A stretch of 64,000 nt of DNA, taken from contig CP126199.1 in NCBI GenBank assembly GCA_030272155.1, forward strand, positions 2,480,001 to 2,544,000. Direction: 5' to 3'. The position numbers and the translations under genes are program-made. Source of the stretch: Tetradesmus obliquus (taxonomy: Eukaryota; Chlorophyta; Chlorophyceae; Sphaeropleales; Scenedesmaceae). Shown here in pieces: positions 12,001 through 28,829 of this stretch (the first letter of the stretch is position 1; every line of letters begins with the position of its first letter). Below the pieces are notes generated by a model, which saw only the letters and a program-made list of their open reading frames with translations, searched no databases and was not told the DNA's origin.

Positions 12001-12950
12001 GTCAGGCTTGTAGAAATTATTGCTCAAGTAGTTGCCAGGACAGCAGCCGGATGCCAGCAGCTCAGCAACACCGTGCCATGTTTGCGGGATGCAGCACAGC
12101 CGGCAGCTTAACGCGCCGCACAATGCAAGCCCCCTGCAAATGCATGCCGCAATTCCTGCAAGCCGGCTGCTGCTCCTGCAAGTTCCTGCGAGTTCCTGCA
12201 AGCCAGCACGTTACGCACCTGGCCCACTGGTGCGCCGCTGACGCTGGTGGTCTCCGGGATGAGCATGGAGCGGTTGTCGCCCTGCTCCCAGCGCACGCCG
12301 CCGTGTGCTTCTGACATGACGACTTTAAAGTTGACTGCGCCTACTGGCAGCTGCACATTGAGGGTCCAGGTGTGGCCCTCGTTCCATTCCATGGCAGGGG
12401 CCTGCGGTCAGCAATTAAACGACAAGTGGCGCACAACAGCAACACCCCGCTTGAGACCGAGCTACACTGCTGCTGATGATGCTGATGATGTTATCATTAT
12501 CATACTTATGTCCGAATGGTTCTTGCCTAGCTTTTGCATAAAGCAGCGCAGGCAGCTGTCAGCGCCTTTGCATCACATGCACGCCCCGACTTCAGCAACA
12601 ACTGCAACACCCCTGCCTGCATGCATGGCTGCTGGGCGCGCTGCGATGCTCCATGGTGGGTGCTTGTTGCACGCTAGCCAATAGCTGACGCCTTTATAAT
12701 CAGGGGGACACGATCACAAATGCACGATTGTGTGCGCGCTGTGCCGCACCTTCTCCACTTTCCAGTTGCCCAGCTCCTCCATTGAGCCCACAACTTTGAG
12801 CACCTGGCCCCAATGTGTAAGGTACTCCGGCACCACAAACTGCACGTTGACCCTTGTGGAGCCTGCATCGCTGCCTGGCGCTGTTATGTCAGAGCCGTTG
12901 CTGCCCTGCGGCACCAGCGATGCGTCGCCTGCAGGCGCTGCTGGCTGCTG
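9038..12950 (-). CDS. CBM20 starch-binding protein with coiled coil and low-complexity tail (N-terminus unresolved)
   Basis: Exons on the minus strand: 12950-12750, 12401-12219, 11894-11724, 11353-9038; all in phase 0, 956 residues. The first two exons form a CBM20 carbohydrate-binding domain: strand VNVQFVVPEY, then SMEELGNWKVEK joined to APAMEWNEGHTW, with the Trp residues expected for starch binding, then FKVVMSEAHGGVRWEQG. The third exon is a charged coiled coil (RAFLKQQLKAVEARV onward). The 772-codon last exon holds poly-Ala, poly-Gln and poly-Ser runs and ends EQDEF. CBM20 plus coiled coil is seen in algal starch-sheath and pyrenoid proteins and in plant CBM20 proteins, so a plastid starch role is likely but inferred. 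The first exon is missing: it should lie between 12951 and about 13540, where a donor-like CAGGTGCGA sits near 13335, but no start joined convincingly. Confidence 0.8.
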
Positions 12951-14242
12951 CTTGCAGGAAAGTAGAGAGAGGTTTGCAGAGTTTGCAGATGCAGGCAGTG
13001 GGCATAGTGAGTTGCATGCTATACGGAGTGTGGTGGAATGCTGCTACTGGTGTCCGGCACAGCCAACAAGGGGCAAGTGCAGAAGATGCCACAAGACAGC
13101 ACTGGCGCGCTTGCTCTGCTGCTGCACATGGGTTATGCACGCATGCCGTTGTGCACTGGCCGTGCTCGTGCCTCCTGGATGTTTCAAACGCAACATCACA
13201 CCTTTCTGGCAGTGCAAAGCACGCTAAAGCAGAGACGTCTAGTCGTTGTTGCTGGCAACGCCAGTTTTGAACGCCTTGCCACTGCTCCCGAAGCACAGCA
13301 ACGCGCGCTGCAGGACCCTCTGCTGCCGATCGCACCTGCTGGCGGTCTTCCGCATGCGACGCAAGCGCAACATGCTGCCTGGGGCTTCTCCAGTGAAGAC
13401 GAGCGCGCCCAGTGACCGCTGGAAGCCCTGCATCGGCCAGTGCACGTGTGAGCGACGTGTGTCAGGCACCAGAGGCACTAACAGATGAAACTTCCATCCG
13501 CTCGGACTCGCAAGAGCTGCTCCATTGGCCCCACACACTCACCCAGCTGCTGGGCTCGCCATGCGCTCGCACCACTGGGGGCCCTAAGGCGCGACTGAAA
13601 GAGCTGCATCACCAATTCTAGATCATGCAAACAACCAGCGTTGTGAAGTGCAACTGCGGAGTCAGCACGAGCAGGGTCACTGCTGCATTCACCAGGCCAC
13701 GCAACGTCAGCGATGCTTGATGAATGCAAGGCTTATGAAGAACGTCGACACCTGGGATGGTCTGAGATAGGGCCTGCCAACAAAATTGCCACGCCAAAGC
13801 CTAGAGCAACCTTGTCAAGTCACTTCCGCTGCTTGGTAAAGTGCGAGCATTCAACGACTTCACATGCTCGCATTTTTGCTGATGCCCTTTTATGTTCGCC
13901 TACAGGCACTTTGGGGTTGTCTCGCAGCTTGCACTGCAGCTCAGCTGACACTGATCGCTGCACAAGCCGCTGTCTCCGTGCAACTGGCGCACAAACATTC
14001 AAAAACAGTGTGTTCAACGTAACCGAATGGCTTGACACTGGCATTCGCTACAGCAGTGTCTTGCTGCTTCTGTGCTGCACTGGACAGCACTGCAGGCTGC
14101 AGTTGGTCACGAGGCAGCAGCAGCAGCCACGGCACGGCAGTTCATGGTCCTTATACTGTGTCGCAAGCTATTAGTGCAGCTAGCTTCGGAGCCAGCTGCA
14201 GCTGTCTAGGGATAGCAGCACACAACCGACTCATTGCCCAAC
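12951..14242. promoter_or_regulatory. Divergent region between CBM20 gene and AAP-B
   Basis: About 1.3 kb between oppositely transcribed genes. It must hold both promoters and the missing first exon or exons of the CBM20 gene. I saw no convincing TATA box or other named site. Confidence 0.4.
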
Positions 14243-17200
14243 ATGGGCACTCCATCGTGGCAGCACCATGATGCTCAGGGACCTATTGAGCTGACTCCTT
14301 TCAGATCAAAGGTGAGCTAAGCAACAAGCAGGTGCTTCCTGTACTGCCACACACTGCAGCAGAGCAGCGCATGTGCACGCAGCTGGCAGGCAGTACTGCC
14401 TTACATCCAATGTGCAAAGCAAGCTGGAGGTTCACCCCGCTGGGAACTATGCTGACACTTGTGCAAGCAAAATTCAGGCTCGATGCTAATGCATCAGCAT
14501 GAACTTGGACGGTGCAGAGCAGCGGCCTGTCCTGCAAGCTGCCAAGGCACCAAGCTTGCTGACATGCATGCTCTTGTGATCGGTAGCAGCGCCCTGCTGC
14601 CAGCACCCCAACGTCCTGCATACAGTACAGCGCATCTGCCCCTTTCCTGCAGGATGCTCTGAGCCAGCAGCAGCAACAGCAGCATGCCGAGGACCAGCTG
14701 CAGCATCACATCATGCTGGACAAGGAGTATGGCATACAGTCATCGAGAAAGCCCAAGCAGTGGTGGGAGTTCCTGCAGCACGGAGGTGAGGCCAGCAGCA
14801 GCAGCCCTGCAAGGGTTCTGTAAAGAATTGCTGCAGCACGCGCAACGTTTGATGAGCGCAGATTAGTGCTGCTGCTGTTGGTGCAAAGCGTGTGCTGCTA
14901 CAAATCCTTTGTTCAGTCGGCCATATGCTGAGGCAGCTGCACCTGGCACAACAGCTGCTGCCTTGCATGCAAGCTTAGCAGCGGTGTTGATTATTGGACA
15001 CTGCTGTTCTTGCTCTTGCAGGAGGCTGGCTACTTGCCACAGCACACATCGTAACAGCCATCATAGGAGCAGGAGTGTTGGGCTTACCGTACGCACTGTC
15101 CTGGCTAGGTACAGAGTCGCCAGTGTGCAGTTGTCGGAGTCCACCATATACTGCCCACGTCAGCAGAGTTGCAGCAGGCGTGGCGTGTCGCTGGAGTCAA
15201 CTGTAGCGTCCAAGCAGGAGCAGCTGTACCAACGCCATTTCCAGCTGCTTGTGTCGATGCAGCTTCGCTGTCGGGCGCTGGGGCCAGGCAGCTGCTGTGT
15301 GGTGCCTGTGTTCAGGGCTGCTGCAAGGAACAGGACAGCTGCAAACCTCGCCACCATCGCTCTTTCGCCCCTGTTGTCCTCACTGGCTGGATTTGTTACT
15401 TTTGTGTCCTGCAGGCTGGGTGGGCGGCATCTTCATCCTGCTGCTGTTCTATGTCATCACGCTGTGGTCGTCGCTGATGCTGGCGGAGTGCCACGAAACC
15501 AACGGCGTGAAGCACCCCACATACAGGGCGGCGGTGCTGCACGTGCTTGGTGAGCAGCCACAGTAACAGCAGCAGCAGGAGACGCAGGATCTCAAATACC
15601 TTAGAACTCATTTTGGGGTGGGCATCCACACTTGCTTAGGCCAGGGCATGCACCATCAGCAGCATCAGCAGCATCAGCAGCAACGGCGACGTTTCTGTCA
15701 AGCCACACAGAGCGCAGCAAGGTGTTGCTGGATCAGGCACAAGCAACAGCACCAGAGCCGTGCGCTGACGGTGTAGCCTGAACACTTGCACAATGCCACA
15801 GCACTGCTACTTAAGATGGCTGAGCTGCTGGCTTGCATCCCCACCAGCTGCGCTTGCCTGCTGGACCTGCATGCAGGCCCGGTGCACGCCGCCATCCTCA
15901 CACTGTTCCAGTACTTCAACCTGGTGCTGTCATCCATAGGCTACACAGTGGCAGCAGGGCAGAGCTTGAGGTGCGGTGCAGGCAGGCGCAGCTGTCATCA
16001 GGCTGTTGCTGAGCATTGCGGCCTGATGCTGAGCATTGCTGCAGGCGGCAGATGCCAGGCACGGCGTGTTTGTGTTTGTTCAGGCACAGCTGCTGATTGC
16101 TTCCAAGGCTCATGTTTGGAGTTGATAAAACTAGCTTATGGCAGCTGGCAGCTGCATGGGCAAGGCCCTGAAGGCAGCACTTGCAGACACTCTGCAGCTG
16201 ACTAATCACATGGACAAGGCAGCAATTGCAGCTTCATGCCGAACCTCCTGCCGTGCTGCTTCCACTATAATTTGCAGGATGCTGGTTGGCGAAGTGTGTG
16301 GGCGCACGAGGTTTGACACCTGTTACAACAAGGTTGGTGAATAAGCAGCGCAAGTCTCTGCCCGCGCGCAGTTAGCACAGCAGGGTGCTGCACTGTCATT
16401 GTTGTCTGCACTGCTTCCTTTTATGCTGCCAATGCGCCTGCTGAGGACGCACAGCAGCTGCTTGTGATGGCAATGCAGCCATCCGCACTGCTCAGTTCAT
16501 GTTGGCAACAGCATGCAAGGATCAGGGACAGCTGCAATGTCACCATCAGCAGCTCCTGTGCGTCCCAGGTGCATGGGCTCATGCCTCTCAATGCGGTTGC
16601 ATATCCGGTATCTCATGCCCTTCTGCCCACATGTACACCTGCAGGTGTGGCAGATGTCGCTGGTGTTTGGGGTCTGCCAGCTGTTCCTGAGCCAGCTGCC
16701 TGCCCGGCCTGTTTCATGCCTGTTTCATGCCCCACTGCCCACATGCGTGCACCCGCAGGTGTGGCAGATGTCGCTGGTGTTTGGGGTGTGCCAGCTGTTC
16801 CTGAGCCAGCTGCCCAGCCTGGAGGACGCCTGGTGGAGCTCCATCATCGGCGCGGCCATGAGCTTCATGTACAGCACCTGCGCGCTGGCGCTGGGCGGAA
16901 GCAAAGGTGACTTGGCGGCGCAGTTATTAACAGTATAGCAACAGTGCAGCGCGTGTTGCAGCGTGTCTTGCGCACGCACTGCACTTACAGGCTGGAGCTG
17001 GGCGCAATAGAAGGTCAGCAACAGTGTGGCGCCTGATGCAGTGGCACTTGGAAAAGGACAGAGCAACCAAACAAGCACCCACCTTCCTGCATTGTACAGC
17101 TCTCGAGGCCCCGTGCTTACAGCCTAGAAACTTCTGCCTCCAGCCTGGAGGTCAGTTCCACCTTGTGTACCGACAGCCTTGCCTGTTGCTTCTTGCAATT

Positions 17201-19061
17201 GTTGACTGCTGCTTGCTGCTGCAGCGCACCACCGGCTGGGCTCGGTGTATGGCAGGCATGCCGCGCCTGTGCCCAAAGCCATGAACATCTTCAATGCACT
17301 CGGCAGCATTGCCTTCGCCTACAACTTCACGGGAGGTGGGTGCGGTGAAAGGGATGCCGCTGCTGTCTGGGGCAAAATGCATGATGCTGTTGCCCGAAGC
17401 ACACTTTTGGCCAGTGCCTACGCCAGCCTCACGTGGACGCATTGTTATGCTTGAGACATGTGAAGCAGCTCTGTATCTTGCCGACGTTGCCGACGTGTGG
17501 AGCGCTGAACATATGTGCATGCACAAACCCCACAGCAGCCTCCAGCATCGAGATGTGTCATTACTACGCATCGTGCTGCTGTGCCTATGCTTTGCTGCTG
17601 ATGCTACCGCTGCTGCTGCTGGCGCTGCTGCTGCTGCTGCAGTGCTGATGGAGATCCAGTCCACGCTGCACGAGCCGCCCAAGGCCCGCATCAACATGCG
17701 GCGCGCCATCCACACCGGCATGGGCGGCTCGCTGCTGTTCTACCTGGCTGTCAGTATCTTAGGCTACCTGGCCCTGGGTGATGGCGTGCCTGGTGACATC
17801 CTGACAGGCTTTTCAGGGCCTGCTGCTGTGGTGTCGGCAGCCAATGTGATGGTGCTGCTGCACATGCTGCCTGCTTACCAGGTGGGTGTTGAGGCATGCG
17901 CAGTGTAAGGAGAAGAGGCAGCAGGCTGAGCCTCCTCAGGTGGAAGCGCAAGTATGGCGGCGTTCGTAATGCTGGTGTGTGCAGTGTGCATGTTATCTGT
18001 TGGTAGAGCATAGGTGCTGTGGGTGTGCAGAGCCACTATTGTGTTGCACATGACTGAGTGTTCCAGCACCAGCTGTTTTGCCGCTGGTGCCGCTGCTGCT
18101 GCTGCTGCTGCAGGTGTTCAGCCAGCCGGTGTTTCACGGCACCGAGCAAGCACTCACGGAGCATGTGCCAGGGGTGCGTCGGCTACCAGCCTGGGGGCTG
18201 CGCATCATTGTGCGCAGCTGCTACGTGGTTTTCACAACAACCGTGGCGGCAGTGATGCCGTTCTTCACTGATATTATTGGCCTGGTGCGTTGCACACCAA
18301 GGAAACGGATGCTGCGCTGCCAGCGCATGCGTTGCCAAACATTGCTAGAAAGTGCGGCTGCTGGTTTGGGCAAAGTAGCTGCAGCAGTAGTGTTGAATCT
18401 TGTGCAGGCAAGAAACTTTTGCATGTTTATGTTTGCTTGGCACTCTAAACAGCCAACGCAGCCAGTGGCTTACGTCAAGAGCTTCAACTTCTGCACCTAG
18501 AAAGCCCTAAAAGCACACTGCTGCCGGTTGTTCGCTGCGGTGTACTAGTGTTCTGCGCCTCTTGCTGATGCTGTTTCTGCTTCTGCTGCTGCAGGTTGGC
18601 GCGCTGGTGTTCTGGCCTGCCGCTGTATACTATCCAGGTGGGTTGAGGTTTCATCCGCTTCCTCTGGTCCTAGGCTACAGTGCATGCTGTTACAGCACGC
18701 TGCAGCACGCTGACCTGCTAGCAGTCGCTTGACTAAACCACAGCACCTTGCGCTGCGCACTGTTGGACTGGCGTAGCGCAGCACAGCCGGCAGCTTCATA
18801 TGTGTTTGACTGCCTGTCAGTACTGCGATTTACTTGCGGTGTCCCTGCCGTGCTGTGCTGTGCTGTGCTGTGCTGTGCTGTGCTGTTCCGCGCTGTGCTG
18901 CAGTGACAATGTACAAAAAGCTATACAACCCGCGCAAGCCTGTGCGGGACCTGATGTTTGCAATGAATGTGGCTGCAGCGCTGACATCGGCAGTGGCAGT
19001 GGTAGGGGCCTCATACAACATTGCTACGCATGTCCAAAACTACACGTTTGGCTGGTTCTAG
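14243..19061 (+). CDS. Amino acid permease, AAP/AAAP family (AAP-B), complete
   Basis: Second plant-type amino acid transporter, 480 aa, the usual AAP length. Exons: 14243-14311, 14653-14785, 15022-15108, 15415-15549, 15877-15970, 16278-16332, 16759-16906, 17225-17335, 17643-17881, 18114-18284, 18595-18637, 18904-19061; all twelve join in phase. A soluble N-terminus (about 80 residues, Gln/His-rich) precedes the first membrane helix, [17 protein letters not shown]. Then come [74 protein letters not shown] and FWPAAVYYP; the chain ends YTFGWF. The start is the ATG at 14243, whose exon ends AAG/GTGAGC. Paralogous to AAP-A about 8 kb away on the other strand. Substrate unknown. A decoy acceptor at 16643-16644 could insert 38 residues. 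Confidence 0.93.
16624..16758 (+). repeat. Duplicated acceptor and head of the AAP-B exon at 16759
   Basis: The segment from CTGCCCACATG through the acceptor and the exon bases for [19 protein letters not shown] is present at 16624-16701 and again from about 16736 into the real exon. The copy's acceptor ends at 16644, 114 bases (38 codons) before the true one, and the stretch between has no stop. Confidence 0.9.
18850..18886 (+). repeat. GCTGT pentanucleotide array
   Basis: About seven units of TGCTG/GCTGT placed just before the acceptor of the last AAP-B exon (18904), where a polypyrimidine tract would be. Confidence 0.85.
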
Positions 19062-20369
19062 GAGCGGCACTGTCAGTTAGGACGGGTGGTGGGTTGCTTG
19101 CTGGGCAGTCGTTGTTGATGGGCAAGTGTCAGCATGTTGGGATGTGGCTCTGTGAGGGCAAGATGGGGCTGTTGTTGCACGCTGCATTGTTATTCTTGGA
19201 GGTATGCCTGCATCTGCATGCGGATGGCCTCAATTGCGTTGGGTTGCAAACACAAGTTGGCATGGAATCTCCATTGGGTGATGTGTGGCTGTCTGCACAG
19301 CCAAGATGGGCCCAGCCAGCGCCGATACGTGACATGGCACTGCACTGACACGGCACTGCAGTAGTGGCACTACTGCCATGCCCTGCAGCACCCCTGTGCT
19401 GGGGCACATTTGGCTCGCAAAGCACGTGCATTGTGTGCCTTTGGCAGATGTATTGCTGCAATGGTGCTCTGTTGTGGTGTCAAGGTGGTGCAGTTCGACG
19501 GTGTATGGGCTAGCCCCACCTGTCATACCCTGCTGCATTTTTTGTGCTGTGAGGACAATGCGTGTGCGCCGTACGTCGATGTTCGCCACATCTGTCTGTT
19601 TATCCGATTCTGCTGGCGCGACCGGCGTATTTAAAGCCTGTGATAGTTTGGCGCCGTGTTTTCGGCTGCCAATGTTGCGCGCGGGTTGACGCTATTGTTA
19701 CTGCCACTATATTTGTAACGGGACCCCGATTTTTCTGTTTCAGGTTTCTTTTGAACAGCCATCCATGCCAGCCTATGCCTTCAGGCTCGTGTGCATCAAA
19801 TATCCATTCCCTCGCTTCCTTGCCAGCGCGTCATCTTCTTCTCGATTAGGCAGCCACTGCTCTCTTGAGGCACACAATAATGCTATAGGGCATTCACAAT
19901 GTCAAAGTGAGCGTGCCTGCGGGCTCATGACTTGTATGCAATGTTTCGTCACTTGCAGCCGCTGCCTGCAAATTAAGCATCGATGACCACTTCTGAGATC
20001 GCATAACTCGGATTCGAGGTCACACAAGAATTGATCTTGCCCAGTTAATGATCGACAGGACACTACAGCGCCTCATGGGCCAGCTGGCTTGCTTCCCATG
20101 CTGCTGCATGCTGCATGCTGCCATTCTCAATGTTTTACTCAGTCAAGCAGCAGAGGCACTTGCCAGCACTGGAGGTGTTATGTTGTCATCTAGCTTACAC
20201 ATAAAAAAACGCACCTGCAGCCACAAGAGAAACCCTGTGCTGCTGCTGCTGCTCGCCTGCAGGCTGACACAGCTGCTACATCACATCACCATGCAGTTTC
20301 ACAGGATACACAGTCCACCCTCCTATCAGTAGCATTACAGCAGCTGCAGCAGCAGTGCCTGCAGCTTCT
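19062..20369. other. AAP-B 3' flank and GT47 5' flank
   Basis: 1.3 kb with no coding signal I trust. Genes on both sides point right, so this holds the AAP-B 3' UTR and then the promoter and leader of the glycosyltransferase. Confidence 0.5.
19714..19718 (+). promoter_or_regulatory. Candidate TGTAA polyadenylation signal of AAP-B
   Basis: TGTAA is the usual chlorophyte polyadenylation signal. This copy lies about 650 bases after the AAP-B stop, a typical 3' UTR length for such algae. Sequence match only. Confidence 0.3.
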
Positions 20370-25395
<5,026 letters not shown>

Positions 25396-25890
25396 TATGC
25401 TTTTGTGTTGCCTCAAGACACCATTGGAGAGTTGGCTGAACTGATAATCGGATGGAAGCCGGGCAATATGTTTTATTTCAAACACCTACTGCGTTTCGAC
25501 ACTGCCACACAGACACAGCTGGTCTTAGAGCAAGTTTTTTGTACTGAAGCTTTGCTGTCTTGGCTGCAGCATGTGATTATAAAAACATATGTTGCTGTCT
25601 ATACTGCAGCAAGCTGAAACTGATGCCTAGCTGCACTGAACTGCAGCTTTTTATACGATTTATTTTTACTTTGTGAGCAAGGTGGATCTGCTGTGCACAC
25701 TCAGTGGGCACGATGTGTTACGCATGCAGTCGTATATTTCAGCACGGCCAGCATGGCACGGATGTTTTACCACCGCAGCCGCTGCTGATTTTCTCAGGGC
25801 AGACCCGTATTGCACGGGTCTTCACGTTTCAACATTGTAGCAACTGCTGTGACATGGCTTGTGCCGTGCATAAGCACGCTTGTCACATGT

Positions 25891-25895
25891 TGTAA
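25891..25895 (+). promoter_or_regulatory. Candidate TGTAA polyadenylation signal of the glycosyltransferase gene
   Basis: TGTAA about 500 bases after the stop at 25395. Sequence match to the chlorophyte signal only. Confidence 0.3.
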
Positions 25896-26505
25896 ACATG
25901 ACTCATGCAAGAGCCTTGTTGAAAATGCGCAACCCAGCACAGCATGCCTGTAGGCATGGTGCTGTGGTATGTTTACAAGTGAGGGCATGTGTCATTTAGT
26001 GTATGTGCAGGTTCAACAGTGTCTGGGACAGCTGTTGGTGGATGCACCTGAAGGGCGTTTAATGCTTTTTTGTTGGCTTTCTGCTCAGTCTCTGTTGTTC
26101 TGTTCTTCCAAACAGGACGAGGGAACAGCACAATCATTTGGTACCTGCTGCATGTGCAGCGTACACTGGCGGTAGTTTGATGTGCAAGCCCGCAGTACAT
26201 TCTGCTCATGCATGTTGCTGTGGGCCGGGTGTTTGGCTGGTCTGCAAGGGCAGCTGCCAGCCAATTCTTTTTTGCCAGCCAATTCAGGTCACCGTGGCCT
26301 ACATCATTGGTGAGTCACCTTTGCACGTCCTGTTGGCTGCAGCAAACATCAAGCAGTGGCGATTGCCATTGCAGGTGCAATGTATCAGTGGCACGTGGTA
26401 GGCTATGCCACAGCCTCTGTAGCGATGACTGTGGCACTCACACTTTCATGACTGTGAGTCAGCAGATGATGTTTGGGGGGCATGTGCGCTTGCAGCCCTT
26501 GCATC

Positions 26506-26827
26506 AGGGTAGAGATTACCTGTAACTCAGTTAACTGTAACACAGTGTCACAGTGACTTCGGATAGCAGGGGGGGGGGGGGGGGGCGCCAGGGGCCTTCC
26601 TCGCAACATGCAGCCCCCCCCCCCTATCCAGGCCCCCCGCAGGGGGGTGGGGGGGCCTTTCAGAGCCTTTCATGATCAAATCTCACTGGGAAAAGGGGCC
26701 TTCGGAGGGGGGGGGGGCCTGGGGCCACTTCGGGCGCAAGCCCTGGTGCCAAGGCCCCCAGGGGTAGGGGCAAGTCGAGGCCTTGTTATCCGAAGTCACT
26801 GTGGCAGTTACAAGTAATCTCTACCCT
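26506..26827. mobile_element. MITE-like inverted-repeat element with G-rich core
   Basis: 322 bases bounded by inverted repeats. The left arm begins AGGGTAGAGATTACCTGTAA and continues to CACAGTGACTTCGGATA (to about 26565). The right arm (26781-26827) is its reverse complement, ending TAATCTCTACCCT, apart from an extra 17 or so bases in the left arm. The core has four or more runs of 6-17 G or C. No protein is encoded. I could not find a clear target-site duplication, so class is unknown and a simple inverted duplication remains possible. Confidence 0.65.
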
Positions 26828-27519
26828 CAAGCGTATTTTGCGACGCGTTTGTGTGCGCAGCCCTTGCAGCAAGTGTATACATGTGACGCGTGTGTGCGCG
26901 CAGCCCTTGTTGTAAGCCGTGCGTGTTGGCTGCTGGGCGGCCTTGCAACAGACGCCAGTGCATGCGCCTCAGGTTGGTGAGCCCCGCCGCTGGGCGGCAG
27001 TTAGGATGTAGCATCGCATGCTGGCAGTGAAACTTTGTTCAAAACACGCTGAATGATACTATCGTATCATCTCATGGCAGAGCATAGCCTGCTAGGTTGA
27101 AACCATGCAGCCCTAACTGCCAGCTGTGATGCAAGCATATGACCGCTCAGCCACAGCCCCTTGGTTGCAGGACAAAACAAAATTTCATCGACTAAGTTTA
27201 AGTCAGCTGCAGAAATATGTGAAACCGAGCGTAGGAGGACTTGACCGTATCGACGACCCAATCTTCAGATAACAGCAGCAGCCCCTGGGGTGTAGCGCGG
27301 TGTTCCAAGGCTGGCTCCGGACCACAACACGAAGCACATTGTCTCATCCCTCAGTGTATACGCAGAAAGTCGAACTTTAGCCAAAGCTCCGCATCACTTC
27401 ATGCTTTTGTATCTCAGAAGGGCCTGCTGAGTCATTGCTCCCCCCGAACAAGCTCGCGTCGGGGGTCCGGGGAGCGTAATCAGTTTCAAGTGATTTCTAC
27501 TATCATAGTGCGTAACGAC

Positions 27520-28794
27520 ATGGACGGTGCATGCACCATCCACGTGCAAGCTTCAGAGGACAGACGGGCAAGCAAATGTGCCTCACCCGAGCCTAACGCC
27601 AACGGGACCGCGGCTGTTGGAGAGCTATGCGGAATGCTGACAAAGCTGGCAACCGTTTATGAGCCAGCAGCTCCGCCAGCAGGCCCTGCAGCGGAACCGC
27701 AGCAGCAGCAGGTGCAGGCGTCCAAGCAGCCACAAAGCCGGTGAGGCCACCTTGTGCTTCTGGCATGCCCCTTGAGCCCAAGATATGCATGTACTGGGCC
27801 ATGTTGTGATATCCTTTGTTCGCAGGAGGCAGATAGAGTGCAGCAGGAGCAGAGGCTGTGCACAATAGGCCAGCTAGCCTGGCACACTTCAGCTACTGCT
27901 GCTCTACTCACCGCATGGGCTTGCACCGCGCGCAGATTGCAATACTTCAAGCCACATGATGGCTATGCGCTGGGATGCCCCAACCCTCCCTGCTTTGAGG
28001 AGCGCTTGAGCACTGCTCAAGGCATCCACAAGTCGATGGAGCTGCGTGATGGAGAGCTGGGTGAGCAGCGCAGCTGGAGGTTGCCGCCACATGCATGCAT
28101 GCTGCGCAGCGGTCATAGCTGTACAGTAGCAGCAGCTGACATCTGGTGACTCAGAGCATATGGTGTTGCCTGCATGTACTGCGCCGATTGAGTGCGCCAT
28201 GGCTTGCTGGTAGGTTTCCTGCAAGTTTCAGTCCAGCTGCGGGCTGCGATGCTGCCCTCCTGGCCCTGCTCCGTCACATGCAGCACATGCTGCGTGCTGC
28301 CCTACCTACTTGCGCCCTCTGGTTGCCCACCCTCATGCTCAAGCACGATCAAAGTTGCAGCGCTATTGTCCTTGCCCATTGCTTCTATCAATCCTGCTGC
28401 CTGCTTCTGCCCTGGCTGCAGAGAGCACGCTGCGGCTGGCCTGCAAGGTGTTTGATGTGGAGACAGCCACTGTCTCGCTGCTGACAGGCGAGCGCATATA
28501 CCTGGTGGGGGCGTGCGGCGCGTTGCCGGTGTGTGTGTGCCCGGACCGCTGGGGGTTTTGCGGCTGGAGCTTCCTAAACCCAAACCATGAGCTGAACGTG
28601 GTGGAGAACATGATGGAGGATGCCAGGTGGGTGCAGCAGCAGCCGCTGCACACGCACATGTGGCTGTTGCAACTGGTTTTTGAACAAACACCGAAGCTGT
28701 TTTCCATGCCTGTCGGCAATCCCTGCTTACAGCACTTCGAGCACCTGCATCCTGACAGCATGTGGTGCAGTGGTGCTGCTGCTGAAGTGGTTAC

Positions 28795-28829
<35 letters not shown>

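Larger units (their letters stand above)
25396..27519. other. Glycosyltransferase 3' flank and kinase 5' flank
   Basis: 2.1 kb between two plus-strand genes. It holds the inverted-repeat element at 26506-26827 and otherwise no gene I recognise. The phrase GCAGCCCTTG appears three times around that element, near 26491, 26859 and 26900. Confidence 0.5.

Noticed and set aside
13239-13538. Arg-rich minus-strand frame (FQRSLGALVFTG) as first exon of the CBM20 gene
   Set aside because: Looks like a transit peptide, but its only good donor (near 13335) leaves phase 2, which does not fit the phase-0 exon at 12950; kept only as a candidate location.
27712-27741. Later donor at 27741 for the first kinase exon
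   Set aside because: Joining it to the exon at 27826 gives a stop within 15 codons; the earlier GTGCAG donor at 27712 keeps the frame.
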